Source of the DNA: Peromyscus leucopus
Lineage: Eukaryota; Chordata; Mammalia; Rodentia; Cricetidae
Assembly (NCBI RefSeq): GCF_004664715.2
Contig: NC_051065.1
Span: 152,298,826-152,362,825, forward strand
Reading direction: 5' to 3'
Length of the DNA: 64,000 nt
Position numbers and translations under genes: made by a program. This document shows, piece by piece, positions 55,223-64,000 of this stretch; the first letter of the stretch is position 1; every line of letters begins with the position of its first letter. A model generated the notes under the pieces. It was given only the letters and a program-made list of their open reading frames with translations, was not told the DNA's origin and did not search any database.

Positions 55223-55372
55223 AGCTAGGTGGTCAGGTGGTGGTGGCACACGCCTTTAATCCCAGCACTCAGGAGGCAGAGAGAGGCGGATCCCTTAAGT
55301 TCTGAGTTTGAGGCCAGCCTGGTCTACAGAGTGAGTTCAGAACAGCCAGAGCTATACACAGAACTCCCCCCC
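55223..55372 (+). repeat. B1 SINE, sense (right arm of an inverted pair)
   Basis: AGCTAGGTGGTCAGGTGGTG start, CCTTTAATCCCAGCACTCAG core, C-interrupted tail. Only about 27 bp separate it from the antisense B1. Confidence 0.88.
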
Positions 55373-55945
55373 CCAAAAAAAAAACAACCCAAACAACAAC
55401 AACAAAACCAAACAAACTGGCTAACAGAAAAATGGGAACATTTTGAGGCGTCAGTGATGAAGTCCTTGTGCCTAGAGCACCAGTTGCTCGGTACCTCTGC
55501 TTTACTTGTGCTTTGTTTTCTCAGCCTCTAATCCCTTCCTTAGAGGAATCCAAGATAAAGCAAAACCTCAGCCAGCAGGTTAATCTTAACTCTTCCATAA
55601 AGGGTTTTTCTAAACATGTTCTGTGCTCTCCCCTGACCCAGTGTCTTGTGGAGTGCATTACAATATGGAGCCAGTTGGAGGCAGTCATGGTTTTCTCCTT
55701 GTCCTCTGGAACAGAGTGAACCACGCTTCCATATTTCTGTATCTTGTAGTTTTCTAAATGATGTGCTTAAGGAGCGAGTCTTGTTCTTGTGGTGCTCAAG
55801 ATTGAGCTCCAAGCCTCATGTGCTGAGCAGTGTTGAACCACTGAGCCATGCTCCCAGCCCATGAACAAGAGTGGTCAACAGGTGATGAGAAGTGTAAGTA
55901 CTTTTTACATTTCTTCCTGCAGTGTGATTGCATTTCTTTTTCTAG
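55373..55945. other. Bms1: Bms1 intron 6, distal part
   Basis: A tail of A and AAC units, then unique sequence. A small SINE-like remnant (AACCACTGAGCCATGCTCCC) is at about 55,838-55,858. Ends TTTCTTTTTCTAG. Confidence 0.6.
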
Positions 55946-56067
55946 GATGGAAGATTTGACAAACCCTGAGGACATCCGCACAAACATCAAATGTGACCGA
56001 AAGGTGTCTCTTTATGGTTATTTACGAGGGGCCTACCTGAAAAATAACAGCCAGATCCACATGCCAG
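55946..56067 (+). CDS. Bms1: Bms1 exon 7 (residues 260-301)
   Basis: Acceptor TTTTTCTAG at 55,945, donor ATGCCAG|GTATTC at 56,067/56,068, 122 nt. It encodes M-E-D-L-T-N-P-E-D-I-R-T, then V-S-L-Y-G-Y-L-R-G-A-Y-L and Q-I-H-M-P, the central part of the AARP2CN domain. Phases match exons 6 and 8. Confidence 0.96.
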
Positions 56068-56380
56068 GTATTCTCTTACTGTGAAGCACACCGTATCTGT
56101 CAGCCTCTTGGGGTGGTTTCGTTCCTCCGCAACATTGAGAAATGACCAAAGAAGGCAGAACCATGGTCTGGAGGTTTTAGAAACAACCCAGTTGTGTATC
56201 ATCTGCCAAAATGTTGAGTGGATGCTGATACTGTCTAGCTAACAAGGTCTACTGCCTCAGTGCCTTTTCCGGGTCACACCTCAAGCCTGCAGATGCAGGG
56301 ATGTGTTTTCCCAACGTTTGACATTTGTTTTGTGAATACTTGACTCCTTGTCAAGCTGCTTCCTGGGTTCTGTCTTCCAG

Positions 56381-56574
56381 GCGTAGGGGATTTTGCTGTC
56401 AGTGATGTCAGTTTTCTCCCAGACCCCTGTGCTCTCCCGGAACAGCAAAAGAAGCGCTGTTTGAATGAGAAGGAGAAGCTGGTCTATGCGCCTCTCTCTG
56501 GAGTTGGGGGTGTGCTCTATGACAAAGATGCTGTCTACGTCGACCTTGGAGGTAGCCATGGCTTTCAGGCAATG
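56381..56574 (+). CDS. Bms1: Bms1 exon 8 (residues 301-365)
   Basis: Acceptor CTGTCTTCCAG at 56,380; 194 nt to the donor ATG|GTAAGA at 56,574/56,575. It encodes G-V-G-D-F-A-V-S-D-V-S-F-L-P-D-P, N-E-K-E-K-L-V-Y-A-P-L-S-G-V-G-G and D-L-G-G-S-H-G-F-Q, then A-M. Those last two residues are absent from human BMS1 as I recall it. Six bases upstream, CAG|GCAATG (56,568/56,569) could be a GC donor that would omit them in frame. The end of this exon is therefore less certain than its start. Confidence 0.93.
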
Positions 56575-56860
56575 GTAAGAAAGGGTCTCTTTTCTGAATT
56601 GTCCTTTGCAAATCTTTTTTGTCAACTATTGCGTTCATCTTCTAGTTATTAAAGCTTTATTTCTTTTAATGCAAGTTATGATAAAAAGAATTGATTATAA
56701 AGGGTGGTTTTCATTGTAGCAAGCAGAAAATAAAAATCCTGTCCTTCCTGCTCTTCAGTTTTGAAGGCCCCTGTTGTTAGCACCCCTGCTGTGCTCATCT
56801 TCTTTTTAGAAAACTGTAGGTCCAGAGTGCTCTTATTCTGGCTTTGCTTTTCTTTCTTGT

Positions 56861-56912
56861 CTTTTTTTTTTTTTTTTTTTTGGAGACACAGTCTCTACAT
56901 AGCCCTGACTGG
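56861..56912 (-). repeat. Truncated B1, antisense
   Basis: A run of about 20 T then GGAGACACAGTCTCTACATA and a few more B1 bases; the head is missing. Confidence 0.65.
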
Positions 56913-56934
56913 TATGTGTTTTGTGTGTATGTAA

Positions 56935-58200
56935 TTAGTAATTAGTGGTATTTTTATTCTTTTATTCTTTCTAATTTACAACTTCTAAAATCAAAATTAA
57001 TTAAATCACATTTCCCCTTTCCTTTCCTTCAGCCCCTTCTGTGACCTCCCCCCTCAAGCTGATGGCCTCTTTTTCTTTGATTATTATTGTTGTTCGTAAA
57101 TATATTTATGTGTGTAATTATAAATATATAACTATAACTGAGTCCGTTTGATGGTATTTGTGTGTATTTGATTTCAGGGCTGACCAGTTTGTATTGGAAA
57201 ATTAATTAATCAGGGATTCATCCCCGGGAAAGACTAACTCTCTCCCTCAGCAGGCATTAGTTGTCACAGTTCTTTGTCTGTGGATGGGATCTTGTGAAGG
57301 TTCCCTCTGTCGCTTTAACATGACTATTGGTGTTGGTGTTGTCATTGTTCAAGTCTTGTCTAGTCAGCCATTCTGTTGAGATGTCAAGGGTGTGGCTGCC
57401 CTGCCATTTCTAGGAAACACAATCTTAACCACAGACCTGCTGCTCCTCTGGCTCTTAAGTCTTTCTGCCCCTCTTTGTTCTCTGAAGCTTAGGTCAGGAG
57501 TTGTGTTGTAGTATGTCCATTGAGACTGGGCTCCCCACCATATGTTGGTCTCTGCATTGTGACCAGTTATAGTTTCCTATAATGGTCTCATTTGCTATAA
57601 AGAGAAGCTCTTCGATGAGAGGTGATAGCTACACTTCTGTGTGAGTATATGGATACATTTTAGAATGCAGTTGGGAATTAAGCTTGTCTCATAAAGTGGT
57701 GGACGTAAGTCCTCTAAGATCCATGACTTCACTAGCCCCTCATTGGTTAGCTTTCCAGTGCCAAGCATGGTTTCCTTCCTGTGGACAGCTGTGGACACCC
57801 AGATGTGAGTGCCAGTATTACACCTTTAGGGACATCTTGCCACATCGGCCATTGTTGTGGTTCATAGGCATCACAGCTGGGTAGGACTATTCATTGCTTC
57901 CTTCCCTTGGTGGCTTGCTTAATATTTTCTGGTACTGTGATCACTAGACCTCAGGAAGGAGCTTTCAGGTTGGATCCATCTTGACTCTAGGTTCTTTGTC
58001 CTAAGTATGTGGTGTCTTCAGCGATAGGAACTTATCATCAACCTCTGAGAAGCAATGAAGGACAACAGCAATACCTTGAATTATTCTGGAGTGACTTGGA
58101 CTCCCGTGACCAACCACTCACATGGAAGTTTTTCATGCTGGGTACTGGGGATTTTGTTAGAGAGTCTGTGGCCTTTGTGAAGAACATTGTCAGTCTAAGT
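56935..58200 (-). mobile_element. L1 3' untranslated region, antisense, long block
   Basis: A 1.25-kb stretch with GGGATTCATCCCCGGGAAAG, CATTAGTTGTCACAGTTCTT, GGCATCACAGCTGGGTAGGA and AAGATCCATGACTTCACTAG, phrases I recall from the reverse complement of old rodent L1 3' untranslated regions. It is noncoding despite open frames. The T/C-rich edge at about 57.0-57.1 kb marks the A-rich end. Confidence 0.7.
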
Positions 58201-58225
58201 GGCATATTTCATTTAGGAACTCTTT

Positions 58226-58228
<3 letters not shown>

Positions 58229-58296
<68 letters not shown>
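58229..58296. repeat. (TG)n microsatellite
   Basis: About 33 pure TG units in Bms1 intron 8. Confidence 0.97.
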
Positions 58297-58299
<3 letters not shown>

Positions 58300-58552
58300 A
58301 ATTTGAGGTTCTTTTGGTAAGATTTCTTTGACAATTTTCTATATGTGTATATTATGTTTTGATCATTGTCACCCCAATTACCCTTTCCTTCCCTCACACT
58401 TCTGGTCACCTTCAGTAAGTGCTCCTCTTTTCAGACTCACTCTGACGAGTTCCAGCATGTATATGGGATGGAGTTGAGCAGTTTCCATACTTGCTTCCCT
58501 TCTTGTCGCCCCTCATCTTTCCTGCTGAAGCTTCTCAGCATGTCTTTTTATT

Positions 58553-58706
58553 TTTTATTTTTTTCAAGACGGTTTTTCTGTGAAACAGTCCTGGCTGTCC
58601 TGGAACTCACTCTGTAGACCAGGCTGGCCTTGAACTCACAAAAGTCCTCCTGCCTCTGCCTCCTGAGTGATGGGATTTAAAGGCGTGCACCACCAACACC
58701 TGGCAG
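58553..58706 (-). repeat. B1 SINE, antisense
   Basis: TTTTTCAAGACGGTTTTTCT through GATTTAAAGGCGTGCACCAC. Followed by a short duplicate of CAGCATGTCTTTTT-like text (before, near 58,536; after, near 58,705), a possible target duplication. Confidence 0.88.
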
Positions 58707-58774
58707 CATGTCATTTTTTTTTATAATGACTCACTGAGTTTAATTAGGGTGTTTACATGAGAATAGGTTTGGAG

Positions 58775-58990
58775 TTATTTACTGGATGTGGATTACAGAG
58801 TTTAAGAGCACTGTCTGCTCTTGCAGAGGACCTGGGACCTTTCCAGCACCTACATGGTGGCTCACAACTGACTTTTACTCCAGTTCCAGGGAAACCGACA
58901 CCCTCTGCTGGCCTCTGCAGGCATAAAGGCATGCAAGTAGTGCACAGATGAAAATGTGTGGGCAAAACACATTACATGCTACACGTTAAA
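58775..58990 (+). repeat. B2/B3-type SINE, sense, diverged
   Basis: TTAAGAGCACTGTCTGCTCT, CCTACATGGTGGCTCACAAC and CTGCTGGCCTCTGCAGGCAT follow the B2/B3 order. A-rich tail at about 58,970-59,002. Confidence 0.78.
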
Positions 58991-59484
58991 ACACAACAAC
59001 AGAGATTCCCCCTCAGCAGCCATTAACTGTCATTTGCTCTTCAGGGAGAGATGGTGCCTTATGAACCCCTCCCCGACCCAAGTGAGAATGTTGACAGGCT
59101 CCGCCTTGTGTAGCTCAGTATAGCTGCTGTCTGTTCATGAGTACAGTGGCCAGGCCTCGTGCGGAGGACAGTGTCACACAGCATTATTCCTGTCCTCCAG
59201 CTTACGTCTCTCCATCCCGTTTTCCAAGATGTTCCCTTTGTCTTGGGAGTGATGGGGACTTAGATTTTTTGTTAGGTTTTGAAAGGTCATCTTACTGGGT
59301 TAAAATTGTTCTTGGCTGTAGTGGAGAGACCTGGAGTTTTCCTAGCTAAGAGTTTAGGTTACCAGATTATGTACTGCGTGAATTGAGAGGTGTTTACAGT
59401 GTTGGGGATCAAGTTTAAGCTTTGTTGCAAGAATTTCTTCTCTTTCTTGAGACAGTGGGAAAGGTTTTTAGAACTATAAGGTAA

Positions 59485-59716
59485 TTTTTTAAAAGATTTA
59501 TTATTTTTGTGTATGTGTCTGTCTCTCTGTTCGTCTGTATACATGCATGCACGTGTGTGTGTTCAGGTGGCCACAGAGGCAGACATGTCAGATGGTGCTG
59601 CGGTTCCAGGCAGCTGTGAGCCTCCTGGTGTGGGCACCGTGCTAGAAAGTGAACTCACAGGTCTTCAGCATGAGCAGTATGCGGTCGCAACTGCTGAGTC
59701 TTCTCTAGCCCAAGTT
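59485..59716 (-). repeat. B3-type SINE, antisense, diverged
   Basis: AAAAGATTTATTATTTTTGT tail side, GTGTGTTCAGGTGGCCACAG, and a head-side end GCTGAGTCTTCTCTAGCCC. Upstream of Bms1 exon 9. Confidence 0.68.
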
Positions 59717-59803
59717 TAGGGTAGTTTTGAGAAGTGGTGCAGCCAGCATGTCGCCAGGATCCTTGTGCTTTCCTCACTTGCACGTTTTTCCTGGCTTTGG
59801 CAG

Positions 59804-59943
59804 GAGGAACCAGGCCCTACACATGAGCTGGTCCAGAGTCTCATCTCCACCCATGCCAGTATCGATGCCAAGATGGCTTCAAGCAGAGTGACACTTTTTT
59901 CTGATTCCAAACCGCTGGGGTCAGAAGATATAGATAATCAAGG
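59804..59943 (+). CDS. Bms1: Bms1 exon 9 (residues 366-412)
   Basis: Acceptor GCTTTGGCAG at 59,803, donor CAAGG|GTAAGT at 59,943/59,944, 140 nt. It encodes E-E-P-G-P-T-H-E-L-V-Q-S-L, then I-D-A-K-M-A-S-S-R-V-T-L-F and G-S-E-D-I-D-N-Q, nearly as in human. It ends inside a glycine codon completed by exon 10. Confidence 0.96.
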
Positions 59944-59988
59944 GTAAGTCTACCATTTTCCAAGGTATTTATTTATTTTTTAACATTT

Positions 59989-59989
59989 A

Positions 59990-60042
<53 letters not shown>

Positions 60043-60066
60043 GAGAGAGAGAAAGAGAGAGAAAGA
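59989..60066. repeat. (TG)n then (GA)n compound microsatellite
   Basis: About 22 TG units followed by GAGAGA and GAAAGAGA units, 45 bp downstream of the exon 9 donor. Confidence 0.95.
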
Positions 60067-60190
60067 GCTCGTGCTTGCGTACAGTTTGTTAGAGTTGGTT
60101 CTCTGTGTCCGTTCCAGGAATCAAACTCAGAAAGTCAGGTTTGGTAACAAGTGCCTTTACTCAGTGACCCATGTTACTGGCTCTCTCCTA
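60067..60190 (-). repeat. B3-type SINE, antisense
   Basis: GTTAGAGTTGGTTCTCTGTG and GCCTTTACTCAGTGACCCAT correspond to the complement of B3. Its tail side has become the adjoining microsatellite. Confidence 0.7.
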
Positions 60191-60785
60191 ATTTTTAATT
60201 TTAAAGAGTTAAAGTAAAAATTATATTACCTACCATTCTACCATCACAGTTTTTATTTTGATGGGATTTGACTCCAGGTTTTTGGTTTACTGTGTATATT
60301 CGTGTGCTTCTGGACAGTTTTTCACTTATGTAGCATTACATAATATTATATTTTCTCACAATAAAATACAAGATTTATTTTCAACAGAAGTATTCATATT
60401 ATTGCTCAAATACTACACAAACTTTTCTATTGATTGCTTTTAGTTTTCTGGGAGACTGCTTGGATATTGTTTAGTGACCAAAATTCTAGAGTAGTATGTA
60501 GCTGCTTCCTCAGGTCTCGTCCAAAGGCACATGCCTTGTCTCTGAAAGTCTTCCATACATTGCTTTGCCGCCATGGTAGATGTCATTAGCGTGGCTCAGT
60601 TTTCAGTCCGGGTTGGGAGCTTGTATGCTTATGTGCCATTGCTAATCATTAATTTTTTGTTCTTCTCACACCTCATAATCATTCTGAAAATGATAGACTA
60701 TAGTATTATTTATTATATTGTGCATCATTGCCTACTGTGGTAACTTGAAAAATTAAAGAGTTCATTTAAGGGTGGTTATTCCCGG

Positions 60786-60975
60786 GGCTTGAGAGATTGC
60801 TCAGTGGTTAAGAGCACATCCTGCTTCTGCAGAGGACTCAGATTTAGTGCCCAGCACCCACATTTATTACCTACAAATGCCTGTAACTCCAGTTCTAGGG
60901 CTCTGACACCCTCTGACTGCTTTGGCCACCTACATGCTCATGTACACATAAATTCTGTAGGCACACACATAATTA
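60786..60975 (+). repeat. B2-type SINE, sense
   Basis: GGGCTTGAGAGATTGCTCAG head with the tRNA-derived A box, AAGAGCACATCCTGCTTCTG, then the decayed 3' half and an AATTAATTAAT end. Confidence 0.85.
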
Positions 60976-61204
60976 ATTAATAGCTTTATAATTTAAATAT
61001 CCTGAGCATTTTCTTTGTCTATGTATTCTTTATATATAGTCTTTTTATATAGTCATTGTTTTGCTATTTGTGTTTCTGACCTAGGAACTGTCTTAGAGTC
61101 TATTGCAGTTTTTTTTATAATTGATGGTCTCACAATTTTATATGTAGCACTACATTGAATAGCTTTGTTAAGTTTTAATTTTATCTTTACCAACTCAATA
61201 ATTC

Positions 61205-61283
61205 CATACCAATTAATGGAACCCAGGTCTTCTGTAAGATCAGTGAGTGCTCTCAACTGCTGAGGCATTTCCTCAGCCTGTGT
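61205..61283 (-). repeat. B2/B3 head fragment, antisense
   Basis: TGGAACCCAGGTCTTCTGTA and CTGCTGAGGCATTTCCTCAG resemble the complement of the SINE head. Short and old. Confidence 0.5.
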
Positions 61284-62083
61284 CATTATACTCTACAAAC
61301 TCAACAGCACCCCAAAAATGAGTCACCAACCCACAGAGCACTGTTCAGAACTCTGGCCAGCTGGCATTCTTTAACCAAGAGCTTTCCCTTCCCACTTGCT
61401 TTCTGTATCACTGCTGACTCTGGACTTTGGTTTTATTTTGTGTGTTACCATTCCATTACTGTTTTCTCTGATGTCTGCATGGTCCCAGCTGTCACCCTCA
61501 GTGTCGAGTCTCATGACTTCTAGGCACATCCCATTAATCTGTGAGCATGGGCATAGTATTTTCTGACACAACAGGTGACCCAGGCTTACACTGTCCTTTG
61601 AACCTGGAGTTAGTTTTTAAAAATGTACTAAATACCAACTTCCCTTTTGACTAGTTTTCCTAAAAGAGAAGTTGCTTTGTTTGTTTCTAACAAGAGTCTC
61701 CTTGTTCTGTTAGTGCCTTGCAAGCGTGTCATTAGGCAGCTGTGTGAGTTTGCTTCATAGTTACTTGTCATTTTTTGTGCTGTCATTTTGGGAGGATGAT
61801 AGTGCTGTTTCTTTAGTAATGCTAAGAGTGAACACAGAGCTCTGCACAGGCCGGGCCAGACTCTACCAGCAACTCTACCCCACAGAGATAAGTTTCTGTT
61901 TGGGGACAGGGTCTCACTAAGTTACTAAGTTGCCCTTGTAAACTTACCTTCCTGTGAGCTCAGGCTGCCTAGAACCTTGACCCCTACTGCCTCAGCCTCC
62001 CATTTCTCGGCATAGTGGTTGACATTTCTAGACTGGCTAACTGCTGTACAGTTTGAATTCATTTTTATTTGTTTGAAATACAG

Positions 62084-62856
62084 ACTGTGGATGCCGAAAG
62101 AGGAAAAGCAGCTGGATGTGAAGACTGGTCGAGTACGTCGGAAAGCCGTTTTTGGAGACACAGAAGATGAGTCTGGAGATGAAGACAGTGAAGATGATGA
62201 AGAAATGTCTGAAGGTGACAGAACGGGAAGTGGCTCCAGTGATGAGGACGAGGAAGAAGAAGAGGAAGAGGAAGGTGCTAAAGCCACCAGCTGTAAATAC
62301 CTGTCGGGCAGGGGAAGCAAGCGACCAAAACTTGAGGAGCAGGAAGAAGACAGTGAGGCGGACTTGCCAGCGTTTGCTGATAGCGATGACGATCTCGAGA
62401 GGAGCTCTGGGGAAGAGGAGGCGGCTGAGGAAGCAGACGAAAGCAGCGAAGATGGCGGCGACTCTGCTGCAGGAGAGAGAGACGTCGGGGACTCCAAGTC
62501 TGGGGGAGGAGGTAGCGGGCCAAGGTTGTCAGCAGCTCGTGAGTGGAGGGACCGTCTGGATGTAGAGAGGCCTTCCCCAGCGAGAAAAGCGGCCCTCACC
62601 ACTTCTGATTCTGGCCATTGTACAGCCGAAGAGGCATTCCCATCTGAAGATGAGTCTGGAGACTCGGAGCTCAGTTCCGATGAAGACTCGGAACACAAAG
62701 CGGGGGTTGTCAGGGGAAAGCCTGCAAATCCTCAGGGGGGCAGTGGGCAGAAACTCGAGTCAGAGAACATGGTTGATGAGACCAGTGATATTGAAACTTT
62801 ACTCAAAGAGGAAGAAGAGCACAAGGAAGAGAATAGCAGCTCCATGGAAACGTCAG
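62084..62856 (+). CDS. Bms1: Bms1 exon 10: long acidic exon (residues 412-670)
   Basis: Acceptor GAAATACAG at 62,083, donor GTCAG|GTAAAT at 62,856/62,857, 773 nt, in frame with its neighbours. It starts P-K-E-E-K-Q-L-D-V-K-T-G-R-V-R-R-K-A-V-F-G-D and passes into Glu/Asp/Ser-rich tracts. D-L-P-A-F-A-D-S-D-D-D-L-E-R-S-S is a conserved island, and D-S-G-H-C-T-A-E-E another. Acidic linkers of this kind bind other processome factors and are poorly conserved in length. The serine-rich antisense frame over this exon is a codon shadow. Confidence 0.96.
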
Positions 62857-63040
62857 GTAAATACTCCAGAAATGCCAGGCATCCTCACACTGTTGGTATC
62901 AATAGGATTTTACATTTTCGAGTCTGCTCTTTGGGTTTGTTGACTACTTAAACACGTCGTGAGCACGTTTTAGGATGGGTGAACTTTGGAGTTGGAGGCA
63001 GAGGCCAGTGAGCAGGTGTAACTGGGTGTTGGTCTTTCAG

Positions 63041-63142
63041 GTGCCCTCAAGTGGAAGGAAGACCTTTCCAGGAAGGCAGCAGAGGCCTTTCTGAGGCAGC
63101 AACAAGCAGCTCCAAATCTTCGAAAGCTGATTTACGGGACAG
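63041..63142 (+). CDS. Bms1: Bms1 exon 11 (residues 670-703), last exon in the window
   Basis: Acceptor GGTCTTTCAG at 63,040, donor GGGACAG|GTAAAG at 63,142/63,143, 102 nt. It encodes A-L-K-W-K-E-D-L-S-R-K-A-A-E-A-F-L, then Q-Q-Q-A-A-P-N-L-R-K-L-I-Y-G-T, a segment almost invariant in Bms1. About 580 further residues, including the Tsr1/Bms1 C-terminal domains, must lie beyond the window. The gene is incomplete because of the window edge, with no sign of truncation in the genome. Confidence 0.97.
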
Positions 63143-63305
63143 GTAAAGAACTCTGTTCAGAGCTCAAAATGTTTTATGTTCTTAGATTGTTTTCTGAAAA
63201 GGAAATGAGGTAGACAATAGGATTGGAATTATACTTTCGACATCCATTATTTCTGGCTATCAGCTTTTATATATTTACCAGATAGTTTAAAAACAGATTT
63301 TAAAT

Positions 63306-63307
<2 letters not shown>

Positions 63308-63365
<58 letters not shown>

Positions 63366-63423
63366 CCTCCCTCCCTCCCTCCCTCCCTCCCTCCCTCCCT
63401 CCCTCCCTCCCCTCCCTCCCTCC

Positions 63424-63489
<66 letters not shown>
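63308..63489. repeat. Compound (CT)n(CCCT)n(CT)n(TG)n microsatellite
   Basis: A 150-bp homopyrimidine stretch (CT units, then CCCT/CCTC units, then CT again) that ends in about 15 TG units. It is 165 bp into Bms1 intron 11. Confidence 0.96.
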
Positions 63490-63492
<3 letters not shown>

Positions 63493-63640
63493 GATGCCGA
63501 GGATATATGTGGAGGTTACAGGACAAATGTGTAGAGTTGGTTCTCTCCACCCTTTTATGGGTTTCCAGGTTCCAACTCAGCTCACCAGGCTTACATGCCA
63601 AGCATCCTCACCTGCTGAGCTTTTTGCTGGCCTTGGCAGA
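63490..63640 (-). repeat. B3-type SINE, antisense
   Basis: GTAGAGTTGGTTCTCTCCAC and CATCCTCACCTGCTGAGCTT are the complement of B3. Adjacent to the TG tract, its likely tail-side origin. Confidence 0.8.
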
Positions 63641-64000
63641 TGTTTATAATCATGTTATAGGGACTATAAATTGGTCTTATAATATATTGTTCAGTTGGCA
63701 TGAAAGTTTTAATGAGAATATTGTCCATTGTGTCATTTTATAAAGTCCTTCATGGAATTTATTTCGTTTTGTTAAATTTAATGTTAAGAACATATTTTTG
63801 CCTATGAGAGTCACCCCCCCCTTCCTTGTAAGAATGAGAGCCCTGTGTTCTCTTTGCCCATGTTCACTAATTTTTATAGTTTGTTAAACTTGTTAATCAG
63901 TTCTTTTTAGGAAAAAAAATGCAGAAATAAGTTGCTCCATGAGAGGGAATTGGAGAGTGATCTGCACTGCTCTTCATTTAGGTTTTACCTCAGACACTTT
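63641..64000. other. Bms1: Bms1 intron 11, to the window edge
   Basis: AT-rich unique sequence with no exon. The next Bms1 exon, expected to begin by completing a valine codon, is not in the window. Confidence 0.7.

Larger units (their letters stand above)
60191..62083. other. Bms1: Bms1 intron 9, mostly unique
   Basis: No exon seen. SINE fragments are listed separately (60,786-60,975 and 61,205-61,283). A very old B1-like piece (TCAGGCTGCCTAGAACCTTG) is near 61,960-62,020. Ends GTTTGAAATACAG. Confidence 0.55.

Noticed and set aside
59045..59113. Possible extra Bms1 exon (TTCAG then an open stretch with P-Y-E-P-L-P-D)
   Set aside because: It ends in a stop codon, has no good donor, and exons 8 and 9 already join in phase without it.
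61925..62698. 257-residue serine-rich antisense frame
   Set aside because: It is the mirror of the Glu/Asp codons of Bms1 exon 10 and has no start context or splice logic of its own.

Overview
The window is nuclear DNA from a muroid rodent, most likely a cricetid (deer mouse, hamster or vole group). It has abundant B1, B2 and B3-type SINEs and several layers of rodent LINE-1. The youngest B1 copies carry a GGAAAGGCGCAAAGCTACAC core that I associate with Cricetidae rather than with Mus or Rattus. The species cannot be fixed from the sequence alone.

Two protein-coding genes are present, both on the plus strand. The first is complete: the KRAB C2H2 zinc-finger gene Zfp248 (human ZNF248). It has a CpG-island promoter near 3.56-4.03 kb, a short start-codon exon (M-N-K-S-Q) at 5.29-5.33 kb, a KRAB-A exon at 25.92-26.04 kb, a KRAB-B exon at 26.32-26.41 kb, and a terminal exon at 32.26-33.76 kb. 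The spliced protein is 577 residues. The second is the 5' half of Bms1, the ribosome-biogenesis GTPase of the small-subunit processome. Its CpG-island promoter lies near 47.4-48.0 kb, and ten coding exons run from 48.58 to 63.14 kb. They give the first 703 residues of a protein of about 1,280 and continue beyond the window. Every Bms1 exon joins the next in phase. The two genes share neither a transcript nor a pathway.

By region: 1-3.5 kb is intergenic with one clean B1 insertion. 3.5-36 kb is Zfp248, whose 20.6-kb second intron is a graveyard of antisense L1 (9.2-14.2 kb) and sense L1 (14.2-25.0 kb). In the sense L1, a younger L1 (16.90-21.39 kb), two solo LTRs and several SINEs are nested with readable target-site duplications. 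36.6-46.3 kb is intergenic and packed with L1, B1, an unnamed GC-rich degenerate repeat, an antisense fragment of an endogenous class II retroviral integrase, and a solo LTR. 46.3-47.4 kb is low in recognisable repeats and leads into the Bms1 promoter. Bms1 introns hold SINEs, an L1 3' untranslated block, and an LTR-like segment bracketed by a perfect 55-bp direct repeat.

I found no sign of an undescribed biological system. There is no CRISPR array, no structural RNA gene and no unexplained conserved ORF. The items most worth checking are the 55-bp duplication at 52.8-53.2 kb, two SINEs inserted in succession at one target in Bms1 intron 2, a possible GC-to-GT donor shift at the end of Bms1 exon 8, the degenerate tandem array at the head of the older L1, and the adjacency of Zfp248 and Bms1. 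Family and motif identifications are from memory and reading; no database search was run.
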